From Vibrio gazogenes (GTDB taxonomy: Bacteria; Pseudomonadota; Gammaproteobacteria; Enterobacterales; Vibrionaceae): a DNA stretch of 64,000 nt. Positions 17,307-25,858 of this stretch are shown here, one piece after another. Position 1 is the first letter of the stretch. Each line of letters opens with the position of its first letter. The translations under genes were made by a program, and so were the position numbers. Below the pieces are notes generated by a model that saw only the letters and a list, made by a program, of their open reading frames with translations, made no database searches and was not told where the DNA came from. The stretch spans positions 434,001 to 498,000 of the forward strand of contig NZ_CP018836.1 of the NCBI RefSeq assembly GCF_002196515.1. Direction: 5' to 3'.

Positions 17307-19254
17307 TGAGTTCGTCCCATTCTGCGAGTTGATCCGGCGTCAAACCATTCGGTGCGGTGATGTAAACGTCACCAAAGCGTTTCACATCACTCACCTGTTG
17401 GCTTTGCGTCGTGGTCATGTTCTGCACCATACCGGCAGGCAAAGTGTTCTGTTTCTGTTTATAGGCGATGACTACATTCTCAGACGAGTGTGCAGTTGCT
17501 GACTCAGATGTTCGAGTGACCGGCCTGACTTGTTTCTGAATATTTTCTGTCGTACGGGCTTCCGTTAAGACGCGCTTCTCTGATTTAGATGCCCGAGTCA
17601 CCGGCTGGACTTGTTTCCTAATATTTTCTGTCGTATGGGCTTCCGTTAAGACACGCTTTTCTGATTTAGATGCCCGAGTCACCGGCTGAACTTGTTTCTG
17701 AATATTTTCTGTCGTACGGGCTTCCGTTAAGACGCGCTTTTCTGATTTAGATGCCTGAGCCACCGGCTGGGCTTGTTTCTGAAGCTTCTCCGCCGCACGG
17801 GTCTCCGTTGACATCCCCTGTTCGGGTTTCTTCGCATCATCGCTTCCGAATGAAAGACCAAGCTTGCCTGCTATCCACGAAATACCCGAGCCAATGCTTT
17901 TAAACATCCCGATGATTTTATCAACATAGCCTTTTATCTGATTGAAAATCTTACCGAAAATAGCACCAAAACTTGTGCCGGACAGATAAGAAACAAACTG
18001 CCCCCACATATCACTCAGCCAGCCAAACAAATGGCCGATTTGCTGGAAAATCTCGATTTTCGACATGGCCGCAACCAAGTCATCCCAATATTTGATAATC
18101 AGATAAACAGCTGCGATCAACGCAACGATTCCCAATACAATCCAAGTGACAGGGCTTGTCATCACCATCATCGCGGTTGAGACACTCGGAATCAAACGGC
18201 CAAAAACAGCCATCACGTTTGACATCGCGCCCATTACCCCTTGAAACGTGGTGATCACGGTTGAAGCCGATCCCATCACACTTTGGAAAACACCGGCAGA
18301 ATCAGAGACCAATGTGATCGCACTTTGTACCCCACTGATAGTCCCGGAAGCCGATTTCATGACCCCATCAAGGGATGTCATGCCTGCAGCAACCAATTCC
18401 GTGCCGCCAGAAAGGAAGGGAAACTTTTCACCTAATGCAGTAACTTTGGCTATCCCTTCCCCCATCCCTTGAGAGAGACTGTTTTTAACATTATCGAGCG
18501 AGGAAGAGATCGGACCTAAAAATTGTTGTGCTCGCCCGCCCATGCCAGATAGTCCTGCTGCTTTTTGCGAAATACTCGTTAATTGCAGGTTGACCGATTT
18601 CGCAAAGTTTTTGGCACCATTTTTAAATCCGCCGGTAGAAAAAACCGTTCCGACGTTTTTGATCCGGCCGATCAGACTTTGGGTTTGTTGTGAGATGCCT
18701 GCAAACTGTTGTTTTACAGCGCTGGCAAACCCCTTGACACCATTCGCCGAAAACGACGTGGTCAGGCGCTTACCAATTTGAATATAATTCTGGGTTCGTT
18801 GTGACAAAGCTGCAAATTGCGCCTTGGCAGTATTGGAAAAATCTTTGGCTTTCGTTTTAGCCAGATCAAATGTTTCGACGACATTGTCGATCCCCTGATC
18901 GAGACTGTCAGCAAACTTGTTGATGCCTCCTTCTGCATCTTTAAATACTTGGACCAGTTGACTCCCAAGCCCGAGCGAGAGGATCTCGCTCGATGCTGTA
19001 GAAACATGCTCAAGAATGCGACCGACATTTTCCAGAGAGTCGGCACCTCCGACCTCCCAATCCATCGTCAATATCGGTTCAAGGGACGTTCCCATTTCAG
19101 TGAACGTCTGTACGACATCTGAAGCACTGGATTTTACCTTGTCAAAATCGCTACTGGCGGTTTGGACAATCTGATTGATCTGGTCAACGACGCCGGTCAA
19201 AGGCTGAGTCACCTTATCAATCATATTGATTTCTATTAAGACTGAATCGTTCAT
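17296..19254 (-). CDS. Tail tape measure protein
   Basis: 652 residues. The N-terminal 300 residues are helical with repeated motifs; the middle (about 330-400) has strongly hydrophobic helices (TWIVLGIVALIAAVYLIIKY), usual for tape measures. Near the C-terminus (about 495-600) a 27-residue unit (core SKSEKRVLTEAR) is repeated about four times. At roughly 1.5 angstrom per residue the tail would be near 100 nm, short for P2 relatives. The start overlaps the frameshift-extension stop by four bases. Confidence 0.9.
   Translation of the reverse strand: MNDSVLIEINMIDKVTQPLTGVVDQINQIVQTASSDFDKVKSSASDVVQTFTEMGTSLEPILTMDWEVGGADSLENVGRILEHVSTASSEILSLGLGSQLVQVFKDAEGGINKFADSLDQGIDNVVETFDLAKTKAKDFSNTAKAQFAALSQRTQNYIQIGKRLTTSFSANGVKGFASAVKQQFAGISQQTQSLIGRIKNVGTVFSTGGFKNGAKNFAKSVNLQLTSISQKAAGLSGMGGRAQQFLGPISSSLDNVKNSLSQGMGEGIAKVTALGEKFPFLSGGTELVAAGMTSLDGVMKSASGTISGVQSAITLVSDSAGVFQSVMGSASTVITTFQGVMGAMSNVMAVFGRLIPSVSTAMMVMTSPVTWIVLGIVALIAAVYLIIKYWDDLVAAMSKIEIFQQIGHLFGWLSDMWGQFVSYLSGTSFGAIFGKIFNQIKGYVDKIIGMFKSIGSGISWIAGKLGLSFGSDDAKKPEQGMSTETRAAEKLQKQAQPVAQASKSEKRVLTEARTTENIQKQVQPVTRASKSEKRVLTEAHTTENIRKQVQPVTRASKSEKRVLTEARTTENIQKQVRPVTRTSESATAHSSENVVIAYKQKQNTLPAGMVQNMTTTQSQQVSDVKRFGDVYITAPNGLTPDQLAEWDELNVG
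17508..17790 (-). repeat. Tandem 81-bp repeats in the tape measure gene
   Basis: About four imperfect copies of an 81-bp unit, in frame, encoding a 27-residue Lys/Glu/Thr-rich segment around SKSEKRVLTEAR and NIQKQVQPVTR. The inner two copies are nearly identical at the DNA level, which points to recent duplication. Confidence 0.85.
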
Positions 19255-19442
19255 CGGTGATTAAATAACCTCGCAACTGCACTCATAACCGCGACTTCCA
19301 TACGCTCTTTCTCGTGTTGATCGAGCCAGAGCGCCCTGGCTAACTCTTGCGGCTCATCCTCTCCGTCAGGAAAGTAATGCCGCCGCAGGGTGAGCGCCTG
19401 TTCCAACCCGTTGGTTTCAATGCGCTTCACCCACTCTGTTAG
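19251..19442 (-). CDS. Tail assembly chaperone extension, made by -1 frameshift (DUF6890-like)
   Basis: A 62-codon open frame in the -1 frame relative to the tail assembly chaperone, with no good ATG of its own. It reads LTEWVKRIETNGLEQALTLR, then RHYFPDGEDEPQELARALWL and a helical end, resembling the small DUF6890 proteins found at this position in HP1-like phages. The last sense codons of the chaperone gene read CTA AAA AAC TAA: the heptamer A AAA AAC (19448-19442) is a canonical -1 slippery site. Slippage would join the two, as in lambda G/GT and P2 E/E'. The stop overlaps the tape measure ATG. Confidence 0.82.
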   Translation of the reverse strand, partial: LTEWVKRIETNGLEQALTLRRHYFPDGEDEPQELARALWLDQHEKERMEVAVMSAVARLFNHR

Positions 19443-19720
19443 TTTTTTAGGGTAATTGAAATCCCGCCTTTGGAAGATTCATGAACCAGACCGAAGACTT
19501 CCATCACCAGACCGGGAACCGTATTCATCAGTTCAACTAATTCACTCTTCTGCTCGGCATCAACCGTGCGCTCAAGATAAGTTCGTGCCGGTTCAACTTT
19601 ACTGTCCATTGATACATGGTTGGTGTAGTTGTTGGCATCATTCACTGTTGGTCTGAACGTAAAATCAGTCTCACCAATCGTGACGACAACCGGTTGAATT
19701 GTAAAAGCTGCTTTAGCCAT
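19439..19720 (-). CDS. Tail assembly chaperone
   Basis: 93 residues from the ATG at 19720 (an in-frame ATG lies further upstream at 19750 without clear ribosome-binding site). It starts MAKAAFTIQPVVVTIGETDF, matches small tail assembly chaperones of P2/HP1-type phages and sits between the tube gene and the tape measure, the conserved place for this function. It coats the tape measure during tail assembly. Its end carries the slippery heptamer that gives the longer product. Confidence 0.82.
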   Translation of the reverse strand: MAKAAFTIQPVVVTIGETDFTFRPTVNDANNYTNHVSMDSKVEPARTYLERTVDAEQKSELVELMNTVPGLVMEVFGLVHESSKGGISITLKN

Positions 19721-19778
19721 GTCTTTTTCTCTCTTCATTATGTGCCACAAGACACTGATAAAAATTACTGTTAAGTTG

Positions 19779-19824
19779 GGGTCAGCCCATCATTCAGGCC
19801 GCAGAAATCCCTCAGGGCTGACCC
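19779..19824. promoter_or_regulatory. Inverted repeat between tube and chaperone genes
   Basis: A perfect 10-bp inverted repeat (GGGTCAGCCC / GGGCTGACCC) with a 26-base loop in the 291-base gap between the tube and chaperone genes. There is no T-run on either side, so it is not a clear terminator. It could limit read-through to keep tube protein in excess. The rest of the gap holds no gene that I can see. Confidence 0.5.
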
Positions 19825-20011
19825 TGATTTAGTGGTTTCTCGATGATTTTCTCAGCCTCGGTAATCGCAAGCCTGAGTGTTAAGGCTGTCCCCTAAGTCG
19901 GAATCGCGGTCTAGTCCGCCGGATTAAAAACAGATTCGATGGTAATTTTCACGTAGCAAAAAATGCCATAGGTTTTCATTCAACCATCAATTCAATCTGA
20001 ACCCATATCAA

Positions 20012-20467
20012 TTAACTGACCAAGTTACGGGTATCCGCTTTAGACAGGTAAGGCACACCATTGATCTTGACAAAGTTCGGACTGGTGACAAAACCTTTCA
20101 GTTTGCGAGTCGATTTATCTGCACTTTCTGAATCGATATTGAGTAGATCTGACACCAGGAATTTCACCCCATACAACTCGATTTTGTCTTCATCTTCACC
20201 GTTATGGGCATAGAACTGAATATCCTGGAGTTTGATATCACGATAGCTGCCAGCTTCTTTGGCGGCTGCATGTACCTTCTGGAACTGTTTCAGATCCATT
20301 TCGAGCTCAACATCACAGCTGACTTTACCGTCGGTATAGCCATCGGTGACACCGCGGGTAAAGGCAACGGCTGACTCATCATTGATCGTCGCTGTCGCAC
20401 TTTTAACATGGACATACACTCCAAATAGTGTCGTATCAAAGCTACGACCGGAAAAACGGGCACTCAT
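20012..20467 (-). CDS. Tail tube protein (DUF2597-like)
   Basis: 151 residues, MSARFSGRSFDTTLFGVYVH at the start, with beta-strand alternation and a central helix (LKQFQKVHAAAKEAGSYRDI). It matches the DUF2597 family that takes the tube position in HP1/K139 phages. It lies directly after the sheath gene with a 4-base overlap, as sheath and tube always do in contractile tails. It would polymerise into the inner tube around the tape measure. Confidence 0.82.
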   Translation of the reverse strand: MSARFSGRSFDTTLFGVYVHVKSATATINDESAVAFTRGVTDGYTDGKVSCDVELEMDLKQFQKVHAAAKEAGSYRDIKLQDIQFYAHNGEDEDKIELYGVKFLVSDLLNIDSESADKSTRKLKGFVTSPNFVKINGVPYLSKADTRNLVS

Positions 20468-21582
20468 GCTTCATCTCCTTGGCTGATATAGATTGCAACA
20501 GTAATTTTGACCGGGCATTCATACGGCTGAACAGCCATATAAATTTCAACTTCAGTGCTGTTGACCCATTTGATTTGAATGTCGTCATCTTCCGGTGGAT
20601 AAATCTCACCCGGATTGCCGATCAGTGCCATTTCACGCAGATCCTGCGTCATAAAGAGTTTTGCCTGCGCTTCACTCTGTGGCGTTGAGTTGAATGTCCG
20701 ATCCGCGATACGGGCAATGGCACGAATGCGAACTTTACGGGCTGCTTTCATTGCCACACGGATATGACGGATATCCTGAAAATCACCGCCTTCCACATCG
20801 AGTGTGCGACCCGTTGTCCAGTATTGACCATCGTAGTCCGGATACCACATCGGGCAAGCAATGCGATTAGACTCAAGAGTTTTCAAGACAGACAGTGCTA
20901 GCGCTTTACCATCTTTGTCTGTCAGAAAATCCGTTGAACCGACAACACTACCGGTTTTAATCCGTGCCGGAGAATCCGCAATCGATGCATTCACCTGATT
21001 GGCCAGACGACCACAGTATTTACCCAGTGTCGAACCATCTGCATGAACCGATGGCACAACCGTAATATATTGGCTGGCAACCCCGTCAACAATTGCAACC
21101 GACTTCGCTAACCAAGCTTCCCAAGTTTCGCCGTTGGTTGCGTCGGTATTATCGATTTCCGGCAAACAGCAAATGGCGAAGGTTTCACGGCCAAGTGCAT
21201 TTTTCAGCTCAGTACGCATGGCAATCGCATCTTCAAGCAAGGTTTTATCCGTTGCAGGGAAATCCAATACGAATGCTTCGAAACTCGCGGTTTCATTGGC
21301 TTTACGGACGGCATCTTTCCAGTCATCGGCTTGATCAAGGACCATCACGCCGGCAGTCCATTCGCTGCCACCATTCAACTGCGCAGCCATCACCGTCGCT
21401 TGCAGAGACTCACCAGCTGAAGATAATGCTGTTTCCAGATCGGTTGAAGCATCAACAACCGTTAACTCACGTTCCGCACCGGAAACGGTTCCGTATCCGA
21501 CAAACAGAAAATGATACTCCACCCCGGCAATGGGGCCTTTCATCATGTTTTTAATATTAATAATAACGCTGGGCCACGCCAT
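20464..21582 (-). CDS. Contractile tail sheath protein (DUF2586-like)
   Basis: 372 residues with the features of the DUF2586 sheath family: MAWPSVIINIKNMMKG at the start, FLFVGYGT, a middle domain with CCLPEIDNTDA and a C-terminal assembly domain (RIACPMWYPDYDGQYWTTGR, then HIRVAMKAARKVRIRAIA, SEVEIYMAVQPYECP-like strands). The sheath contracts and drives the tube through the target envelope. A sheath gene places the element among myovirus-type tails. Confidence 0.88.
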   Translation of the reverse strand: MAWPSVIINIKNMMKGPIAGVEYHFLFVGYGTVSGAERELTVVDASTDLETALSSAGESLQATVMAAQLNGGSEWTAGVMVLDQADDWKDAVRKANETASFEAFVLDFPATDKTLLEDAIAMRTELKNALGRETFAICCLPEIDNTDATNGETWEAWLAKSVAIVDGVASQYITVVPSVHADGSTLGKYCGRLANQVNASIADSPARIKTGSVVGSTDFLTDKDGKALALSVLKTLESNRIACPMWYPDYDGQYWTTGRTLDVEGGDFQDIRHIRVAMKAARKVRIRAIARIADRTFNSTPQSEAQAKLFMTQDLREMALIGNPGEIYPPEDDDIQIKWVNSTEVEIYMAVQPYECPVKITVAIYISQGDEA

Positions 21583-21733
21583 GTTATCCGCTCCTATTTA
21601 ATGTGATCATCCGATTGTTCTACTTGCATGTCATATCGCTACTTACAATGCCAAACAACCGCTTGGTGTGATCAAACCCCAACCGGGATTCAATCGCCTT
21701 TGGTGTGGGTGAATCAGAAATAATGCGCTGTCA

Positions 21734-22231
21734 TCACCGGCCTGTTTGGCGCAAACCGGTAGTGAAATGACCCAATGTTTCTGCCACCCAGATTTCATAT
21801 GCATCAATGCGCCACTGTTTACCACGCCAATAAATTGGTCCCGCGACGTCTTCTGTCACACTGATTGGTTCTTCAAACTCAATGTCGATAATGATCGTCG
21901 AATGCGTGTCATCCACGGTTGTCATCTCAATCATTGGATTTGCCAGTGTCGCGCCGGCCTCCCGATCGGAATCATGATCCATCAACCAGGCCCCCACATT
22001 GGCAAACAGTACCGCAGGGCTATAGGTGAGATGGGGAAAGTTATTGAACACCAGACGAGCGTGATACCGCATGCTCAGTAACTGGCAACCATTGCCCAGA
22101 AACTGACTGTCCAGACTCAGGGAGGTATTCTTCATTTGGGTTGTCAGGTTTTGTGCAATCTCATCTCCGACACACGTCGCAATGAATGTTTTAAGTTCTC
22201 TGAGCTTATCGCCCGCTTCATACTGAGCCAT
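21734..22231 (-). CDS. Tail completion protein R (P2 gpR-like)
   Basis: 165 residues. The pattern LSMRYHARLVFNNFPHL, then an internal helix with FANVGAWLMDHD and the strand-rich end TIIIDIEFEEPISVTED matches P2 gpR, a tail completion protein that caps the head-proximal end. In phages it is followed by gpS and flanked by head completion genes; here neither is present. It is the first gene of the structural tail operon and is preceded by 500 bases with no gene. Confidence 0.78.
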   Translation of the reverse strand: MAQYEAGDKLRELKTFIATCVGDEIAQNLTTQMKNTSLSLDSQFLGNGCQLLSMRYHARLVFNNFPHLTYSPAVLFANVGAWLMDHDSDREAGATLANPMIEMTTVDDTHSTIIIDIEFEEPISVTEDVAGPIYWRGKQWRIDAYEIWVAETLGHFTTGLRQTGR

Positions 22232-22731
22232 GAAACTGTCACCTTAGTGTGGGTTAGCTTTCCCGAAGTTGAGCTTTCTTAATTTGATAAATAATTTATA
22301 AATATCAATTAATTACATAGAAACAACTTCGTTTTATTTCCCCATTTTGCTGGGTTGAGAGAAGAATACTCGGTCTGAAAAAAAGATGCATCACGTTGAA
22401 TTCGGCCTGATTCGGATATGGCATAAAACGGAACAGACTGGAATAAATCGGGAGAAAATACGTGATGAACGGTGCGGTTTTATCGATATTTTGTTCGATA
22501 TCATGGTGTGGAACCGTAAAACTTCTCAGGCAATCCCCCAGGGATAATTTGGCGACCATTGCGGTCTAATCCCTGTGATCAATCGCCGCAAAATCCGCGC
22601 ACGTCAGATAGCATCGGTGTTGCACTGAGTTTGTTCGCATTTCATGGTAAGTTTTTTTACATTTCGCTAGGTGTATACCATGGATGTTGTTATAATTGCG
22701 TCAATTATTCATCAGAGGGAAAGGTATAAAT
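22232..22731. other. Divergent promoter region of tail operon and ogr-like gene, no gene
   Basis: About 500 bases between the start of the tail operon (minus) and the Ogr-like gene (plus). The sequence is moderately AT-rich near 22270-22320. An 84-codon open frame on the minus strand (22305-22559) has no ribosome-binding site or recognisable sequence and I do not call it. The expected Ogr-dependent late promoter should lie here, but I cannot point to it with confidence. Confidence 0.5.
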
Positions 22732-22983
22732 ATGAGAGTGTTATGCCCTGAGTGTGGTCAGAAAAGCCGGATTCAAAAATCGAACCGGATAACGAACAGT
22801 CATGCTGATTTGTACTGTAGTTGTAGTGATCCTGAGTGTGGTCACACATTCGTCATGAATCTATCTTACAGCCATACTCTGAGCCCTTCGGCCAAGGCCG
22901 CCAACCAATTAGTCTGCAATCTAATCAAGTCCCTGCCGCCCGAAAGCAGGGCCAGTCTACAACAAGAATTGTCCTTAATTTAA
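22732..22983 (+). CDS. Ogr/Delta-like zinc-finger late activator
   Basis: 83 residues from the ATG at 22732, eight bases after AAAGG. It has the Ogr signature: MRVLCPECGQKSRIQKSNRI with CxxC, then YCSCSDPECGHTFVMNLSYS with the second pair of Cys. In P2 and relatives Ogr binds upstream of late promoters and recruits RNA polymerase through its alpha subunit. It is transcribed away from the tail genes and followed by a strong terminator. Confidence 0.93.
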   Translation: MRVLCPECGQKSRIQKSNRITNSHADLYCSCSDPECGHTFVMNLSYSHTLSPSAKAANQLVCNLIKSLPPESRASLQQELSLI

Positions 22984-23000
22984 CCGGTTTCTCTCCCTGT

Positions 23001-23048
23001 CAGTCAGCCGCTGTTCGTATTTTTCTCTATCGGCTGACTGCGTTTTTT
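23001..23048 (+). terminator. Rho-independent terminator of the ogr-like gene
   Basis: A perfect 10-bp stem (CAGTCAGCCG / CGGCTGACTG) with a 20-base loop, followed by CGTTTTTT, 17 bases after the ogr-like stop. Confidence 0.88.
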
Positions 23049-23201
23049 CTCCTTTCTTTCCTCTTTCTTCTTCCTCATTGTCTTCCAGACCTGTTCAGGA
23101 TAAATGTAAATTATCTTTCATAAAGACTGGCACGCAGGCTAGATAAGATAAGACTGTTGGCATGACCGCGACACGATCCGATTCAACAATCACGGATATC
23201 A

Positions 23202-23259
23202 AAAATCTTCCTGCATCATCCCCAAACCGCTCGGTCTTAGGAATCAACAGGAAGATTTT
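23202..23259. promoter_or_regulatory. Long inverted repeat between ogr-like gene and spanins
   Basis: A 12-bp perfect inverted repeat (AAAATCTTCCTG / CAGGAAGATTTT) with a 34-base loop, and weaker complementarity continuing outward (CAATCACGGATAT with GTGAATATCGGATTG). It lies in a gene-free stretch (23050-23324) downstream of both neighbouring genes. It may be the terminator of the lysis genes or a structured small RNA. Confidence 0.5.
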
Positions 23260-23324
23260 AGCGTGAATATCGGATTGACGTGACTCATCTCAACCATATG
23301 ACTCAAGCCGAGTGGGAAAAGATT

Positions 23325-23609
23325 TCAAGGTGTGACTTTGGATGCTCGCCATTGCAGATAGTCATCCGCCCGGCCGGCACACTGACTCAACGCTGATTTC
23401 AGACGGGGAATATCTTCCGTGACAATCTCCGGCCAAGTGCCACTGATACTGGGTTTATAACAAGGGACAATGATGCCTTCCGGTGGCAAAACATACTGGG
23501 TCTGAATCACTGGTTGTGGTTCAGTATGACTCGCGCAACCGTTCAGTAACGGTAATAGGAACAACGCAAGAATGACCCGATATTTCCTGTTGCAGTGTTT
23601 GAATCTCAT
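23325..23609 (-). CDS. Outer-membrane spanin (Rz1-like lipoprotein)
   Basis: 94 residues from the ATG at 23609. A signal peptide (YRVILALFLLPLLNGC) ends in a lipobox, LLNGC, so the mature protein would be a lipoprotein. It overlaps the end of the Rz-like gene in another reading frame, the classical Rz/Rz1 nested arrangement. It pairs with the inner-membrane spanin across the periplasm to fuse the membranes in the last step of lysis. Confidence 0.85.
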   Translation of the reverse strand: MRFKHCNRKYRVILALFLLPLLNGCASHTEPQPVIQTQYVLPPEGIIVPCYKPSISGTWPEIVTEDIPRLKSALSQCAGRADDYLQWRASKVTP

Positions 23610-23859
23610 GGCGTAGTTTTTCCTCGTTATCCGCACTGTTTCGGGCCCGTTTGATCAGGAGTTGATTCATCTGTTCCCGCTCCTGAGCAACCTGATCCAG
23701 TACATTTTTCTGCATCATAATCTGTACACTGGATTGAGCGACTTGCGCTGTCAGTTTTTCATTCTCAGCAACCAACCATTTGATTCTGAGCATCACACTG
23801 CCAACCCCACACCCAAGCAGCACGAAAATGCCAAGTCTTACATATCCTTTAAAGATCAT
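23521..23859 (-). CDS. Inner-membrane spanin (Rz-like)
   Basis: 112 residues: one N-terminal transmembrane helix (YVRLGIFVLLGCGVGSVML) and a long periplasmic coiled-coil part rich in Glu/Gln (VLDQVAQEREQMNQLL). It overlaps the endolysin end by 11 bases and carries the Rz1-like gene partly nested. This fits an i-spanin. Confidence 0.85.
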   Translation of the reverse strand: MIFKGYVRLGIFVLLGCGVGSVMLRIKWLVAENEKLTAQVAQSSVQIMMQKNVLDQVAQEREQMNQLLIKRARNSADNEEKLRHEIQTLQQEISGHSCVVPITVTERLRESY

Positions 23860-24385
23860 ACATCACCTCTGAATCCGAGGGGGTATGTCCCAGTTGTATC
23901 AATGCATCCCTGACTGAAATCTGTCCCAGACAAAGCTGAGTTTCAATCTCTCTGCGTGTGACGATCCCCCGGCAACGATTCTGTGCCACGCGGCAGTCTT
24001 TACCGTTCAGATATACCCAGCGATTAAACTCCTGACACGCCCCTTCAATATCCTGTTGCTTTAGTTTGCGATAGAGTGTTGAGCGGCGCAGCGCATTCGT
24101 CCCGAGGTTATAGCTGAAATCAAGCGCGGCAATGTGCACATTGGCCGGCAGTTGATAATGCAAGTTCTCGAGTGGCTGGTTATGATAATTCAGGGAACTG
24201 GCGAGCATCATGGCACACTGTTCATCACTGTAAGACATATCCTGACGAACCCCTGCCGTTTCTCCGAAACAGACCGTCCAGACTCCTCCCGGATCTTGAT
24301 AAGCCTCATTTCTCTGACCTTCAAATGTGCCGGTGACAGCCACAGCACCAAAAAGCACCGTACCAATCAATCGGTTATATTTCAT
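23849..24385 (-). CDS. Phage endolysin, GH24 lysozyme (signal-anchor type)
   Basis: 178 residues. The T4-lysozyme-type triad is visible: Glu22 in TFEGQRNEAYQD, Asp31 in that motif (YQDPGG) and Thr37 in WTVCFGET. The N-terminal hydrophobic stretch (LIGTVLFGAVAVTGT) directly before the catalytic Glu suggests a signal-anchor-release endolysin held in the membrane until triggered. It cleaves peptidoglycan to release particles. It lies between holin and spanins. Confidence 0.93.
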   Translation of the reverse strand: MKYNRLIGTVLFGAVAVTGTFEGQRNEAYQDPGGVWTVCFGETAGVRQDMSYSDEQCAMMLASSLNYHNQPLENLHYQLPANVHIAALDFSYNLGTNALRRSTLYRKLKQQDIEGACQEFNRWVYLNGKDCRVAQNRCRGIVTRREIETQLCLGQISVRDALIQLGHTPSDSEVMYDL

Positions 24386-24411
24386 GCTGACCTCTATCTT
24401 TATTTTGACCT

Positions 24412-24690
24412 TTACCTTTGTGACTGAAACAGAAACAAACGCACCAATGTAATACCAATGCCGATCACGGATAAGGTTGTACCAATGAGGAAAGCGATAT
24501 CTGAACCATACCAGACAAAGTTTCCCGTCAGAATGTCATGTAAACTTGAATTCATCATCGACTGATAATTCTCTGCACCCTGAGCGACACTGACACCAAC
24601 CCCCGTACCACTTCCAACAGCAATTGACATCGTTGCTTTTTCAGAAATAACAGCTCCCCCCTGTCCGGTTTTGAAAGAAAAAAGACTCAT
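24412..24690 (-). CDS. Holin-like protein
   Basis: 92 residues from the ATG at 24690, ten bases after AGGAG. Two hydrophobic segments are visible: a weak Gly/Ala-rich one near 15-35 and a strong one near the C-terminus (IAFLIGTTLSVIGIGITLVR), ending in a basic tail (RLFLFQSQR). Size, topology and place immediately ahead of the endolysin gene fit a class II holin of the HP1 type. No enzymatic motif is present. Confidence 0.72.
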   Translation of the reverse strand: MSLFSFKTGQGGAVISEKATMSIAVGSGTGVGVSVAQGAENYQSMMNSSLHDILTGNFVWYGSDIAFLIGTTLSVIGIGITLVRLFLFQSQR

Positions 24691-24779
24691 CGCTGTGGTT
24701 CTCCTGTCAAGTAGAAAGGACGATTTGTATCCAGATTGAATACACGAAAATGAACCCCGTCTGATTTGTCTTGAAACAT

Positions 24780-25157
24780 TCATGCATCCTCATAAATGTG
24801 TAGCTTGTTCATATCCCGCTCCCAATGTTTGAACAGATGTTTGCTGGGATGCTTCCCTTTATCACAGCGATAATCATGTTCCAGCCATGCCTGACAAATG
24901 GTATCGGTCGGAGCAAACTGATAATGATACATTCGGGTTTTGAACCGTGCTGCAATGGCCGATAACCCGGCAGCATGCTTTGCGGAAATCCCCTTCTGAA
25001 CCATATTGGTCACAGTGCTATATTTCACTCCAAGGTAGTTGGCAATATATTCATACGCTTTACACTTATTCATCGGCATCCGCCGGACCAAAGCTGAGAA
25101 CGCATGATTCATGAGCTCTTTGCGCATGGCGTTCATTTCTACTGTGGTAAATTCCAT
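24780..25157 (-). CDS. HTH-like protein, possible regulator of the lysis/tail genes
   Basis: 125 residues. A helix-turn-helix-like segment (KAYEYIANYLGVKYSTVTNM then ISAKHAAGLSAIAARFKT) occupies the centre, and the C-terminus is basic and aromatic. It is between the replication genes and the holin, where phages place regulators of late genes. I do not recognise the family; a DNA-binding function is an inference. Confidence 0.55.
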   Translation of the reverse strand: MEFTTVEMNAMRKELMNHAFSALVRRMPMNKCKAYEYIANYLGVKYSTVTNMVQKGISAKHAAGLSAIAARFKTRMYHYQFAPTDTICQAWLEHDYRCDKGKHPSKHLFKHWERDMNKLHIYEDA

Positions 25158-25160
25158 AAT

Positions 25161-25835
25161 CTATTTCCCCATTTTTATGCTCTGGTGTCGCTGCCCTAGC
25201 TCAGCAACACGTTTGAAAATGCCGGTTAACGTCCTCGGATCCGGTACCCCTCGCTCACAACGCAGTCGATCAAATTCAGTTGTCACGGCTCGTGGTGACA
25301 ATCGGATAACCTGCGGTGGTAACGTGCCATTTCGTTCCCGTTGTAACCATTTGTGATAAGTCTTTGCGAAAAGCTGCTGCGCTTTTTCCTGATTGAACTT
25401 TCGTGCATCAAATTCACATTCGTTGCGCACCAGTTGTTCCAGACGACTTTGCGGTGCGCGCCGCGTTATCATGCGCTGATAAGCAGGCAGCCATGCCTCG
25501 TCATCCAAACACCAGGCACAAAATTTTCCTGGTCCGGGAATAAAATCGGATGAATTCGCCCGTGCCATTCGCAGACCACGCTGTACCTGCACCATGGTAT
25601 TCACACCCTGCTCCATCATGGCTTTGACATAGTTCAACTTCAGTGTTTCGTATTCCTGTTCACTCCGAATTGAGGCACGCCATGCCGGATGAATCCCCCG
25701 TAGCTCACGTAAAATCATGTTGACGATCTGGGCGGCAAAAGTATCGGCAGACTGTTGATCTGCGACCGTTTCACTATCCGCTGACAGCATCTTCAGTCCA
25801 TTCTGTATTGCTTCATCGGTTATTGACTTCATCAT
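25161..25835 (-). CDS. Replication protein P-like (lambda P family)
   Basis: 224 residues; two adjacent start ATG codons. The middle (IHPAWRASIRSEQEYETLKL, then MVQVQRGLRMARANSSDFIP and GKFCAWC) matches phage lambda P-type proteins, which load DnaB helicase onto an origin marked by O. It directly precedes the HTH gene. A replication loader is unexpected in a locus without packaging genes. Confidence 0.85.
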   Translation of the reverse strand: MMKSITDEAIQNGLKMLSADSETVADQQSADTFAAQIVNMILRELRGIHPAWRASIRSEQEYETLKLNYVKAMMEQGVNTMVQVQRGLRMARANSSDFIPGPGKFCAWCLDDEAWLPAYQRMITRRAPQSRLEQLVRNECEFDARKFNQEKAQQLFAKTYHKWLQRERNGTLPPQVIRLSPRAVTTEFDRLRCERGVPDPRTLTGIFKRVAELGQRHQSIKMGK

Positions 25836-25858
25836 CGATTCCTCACCCGTGTTATGAA

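Noticed and set aside
22305..22559. 84-codon minus-strand open frame before the tail operon
   Set aside because: No ribosome-binding site, odd composition, and it fills the expected promoter region.
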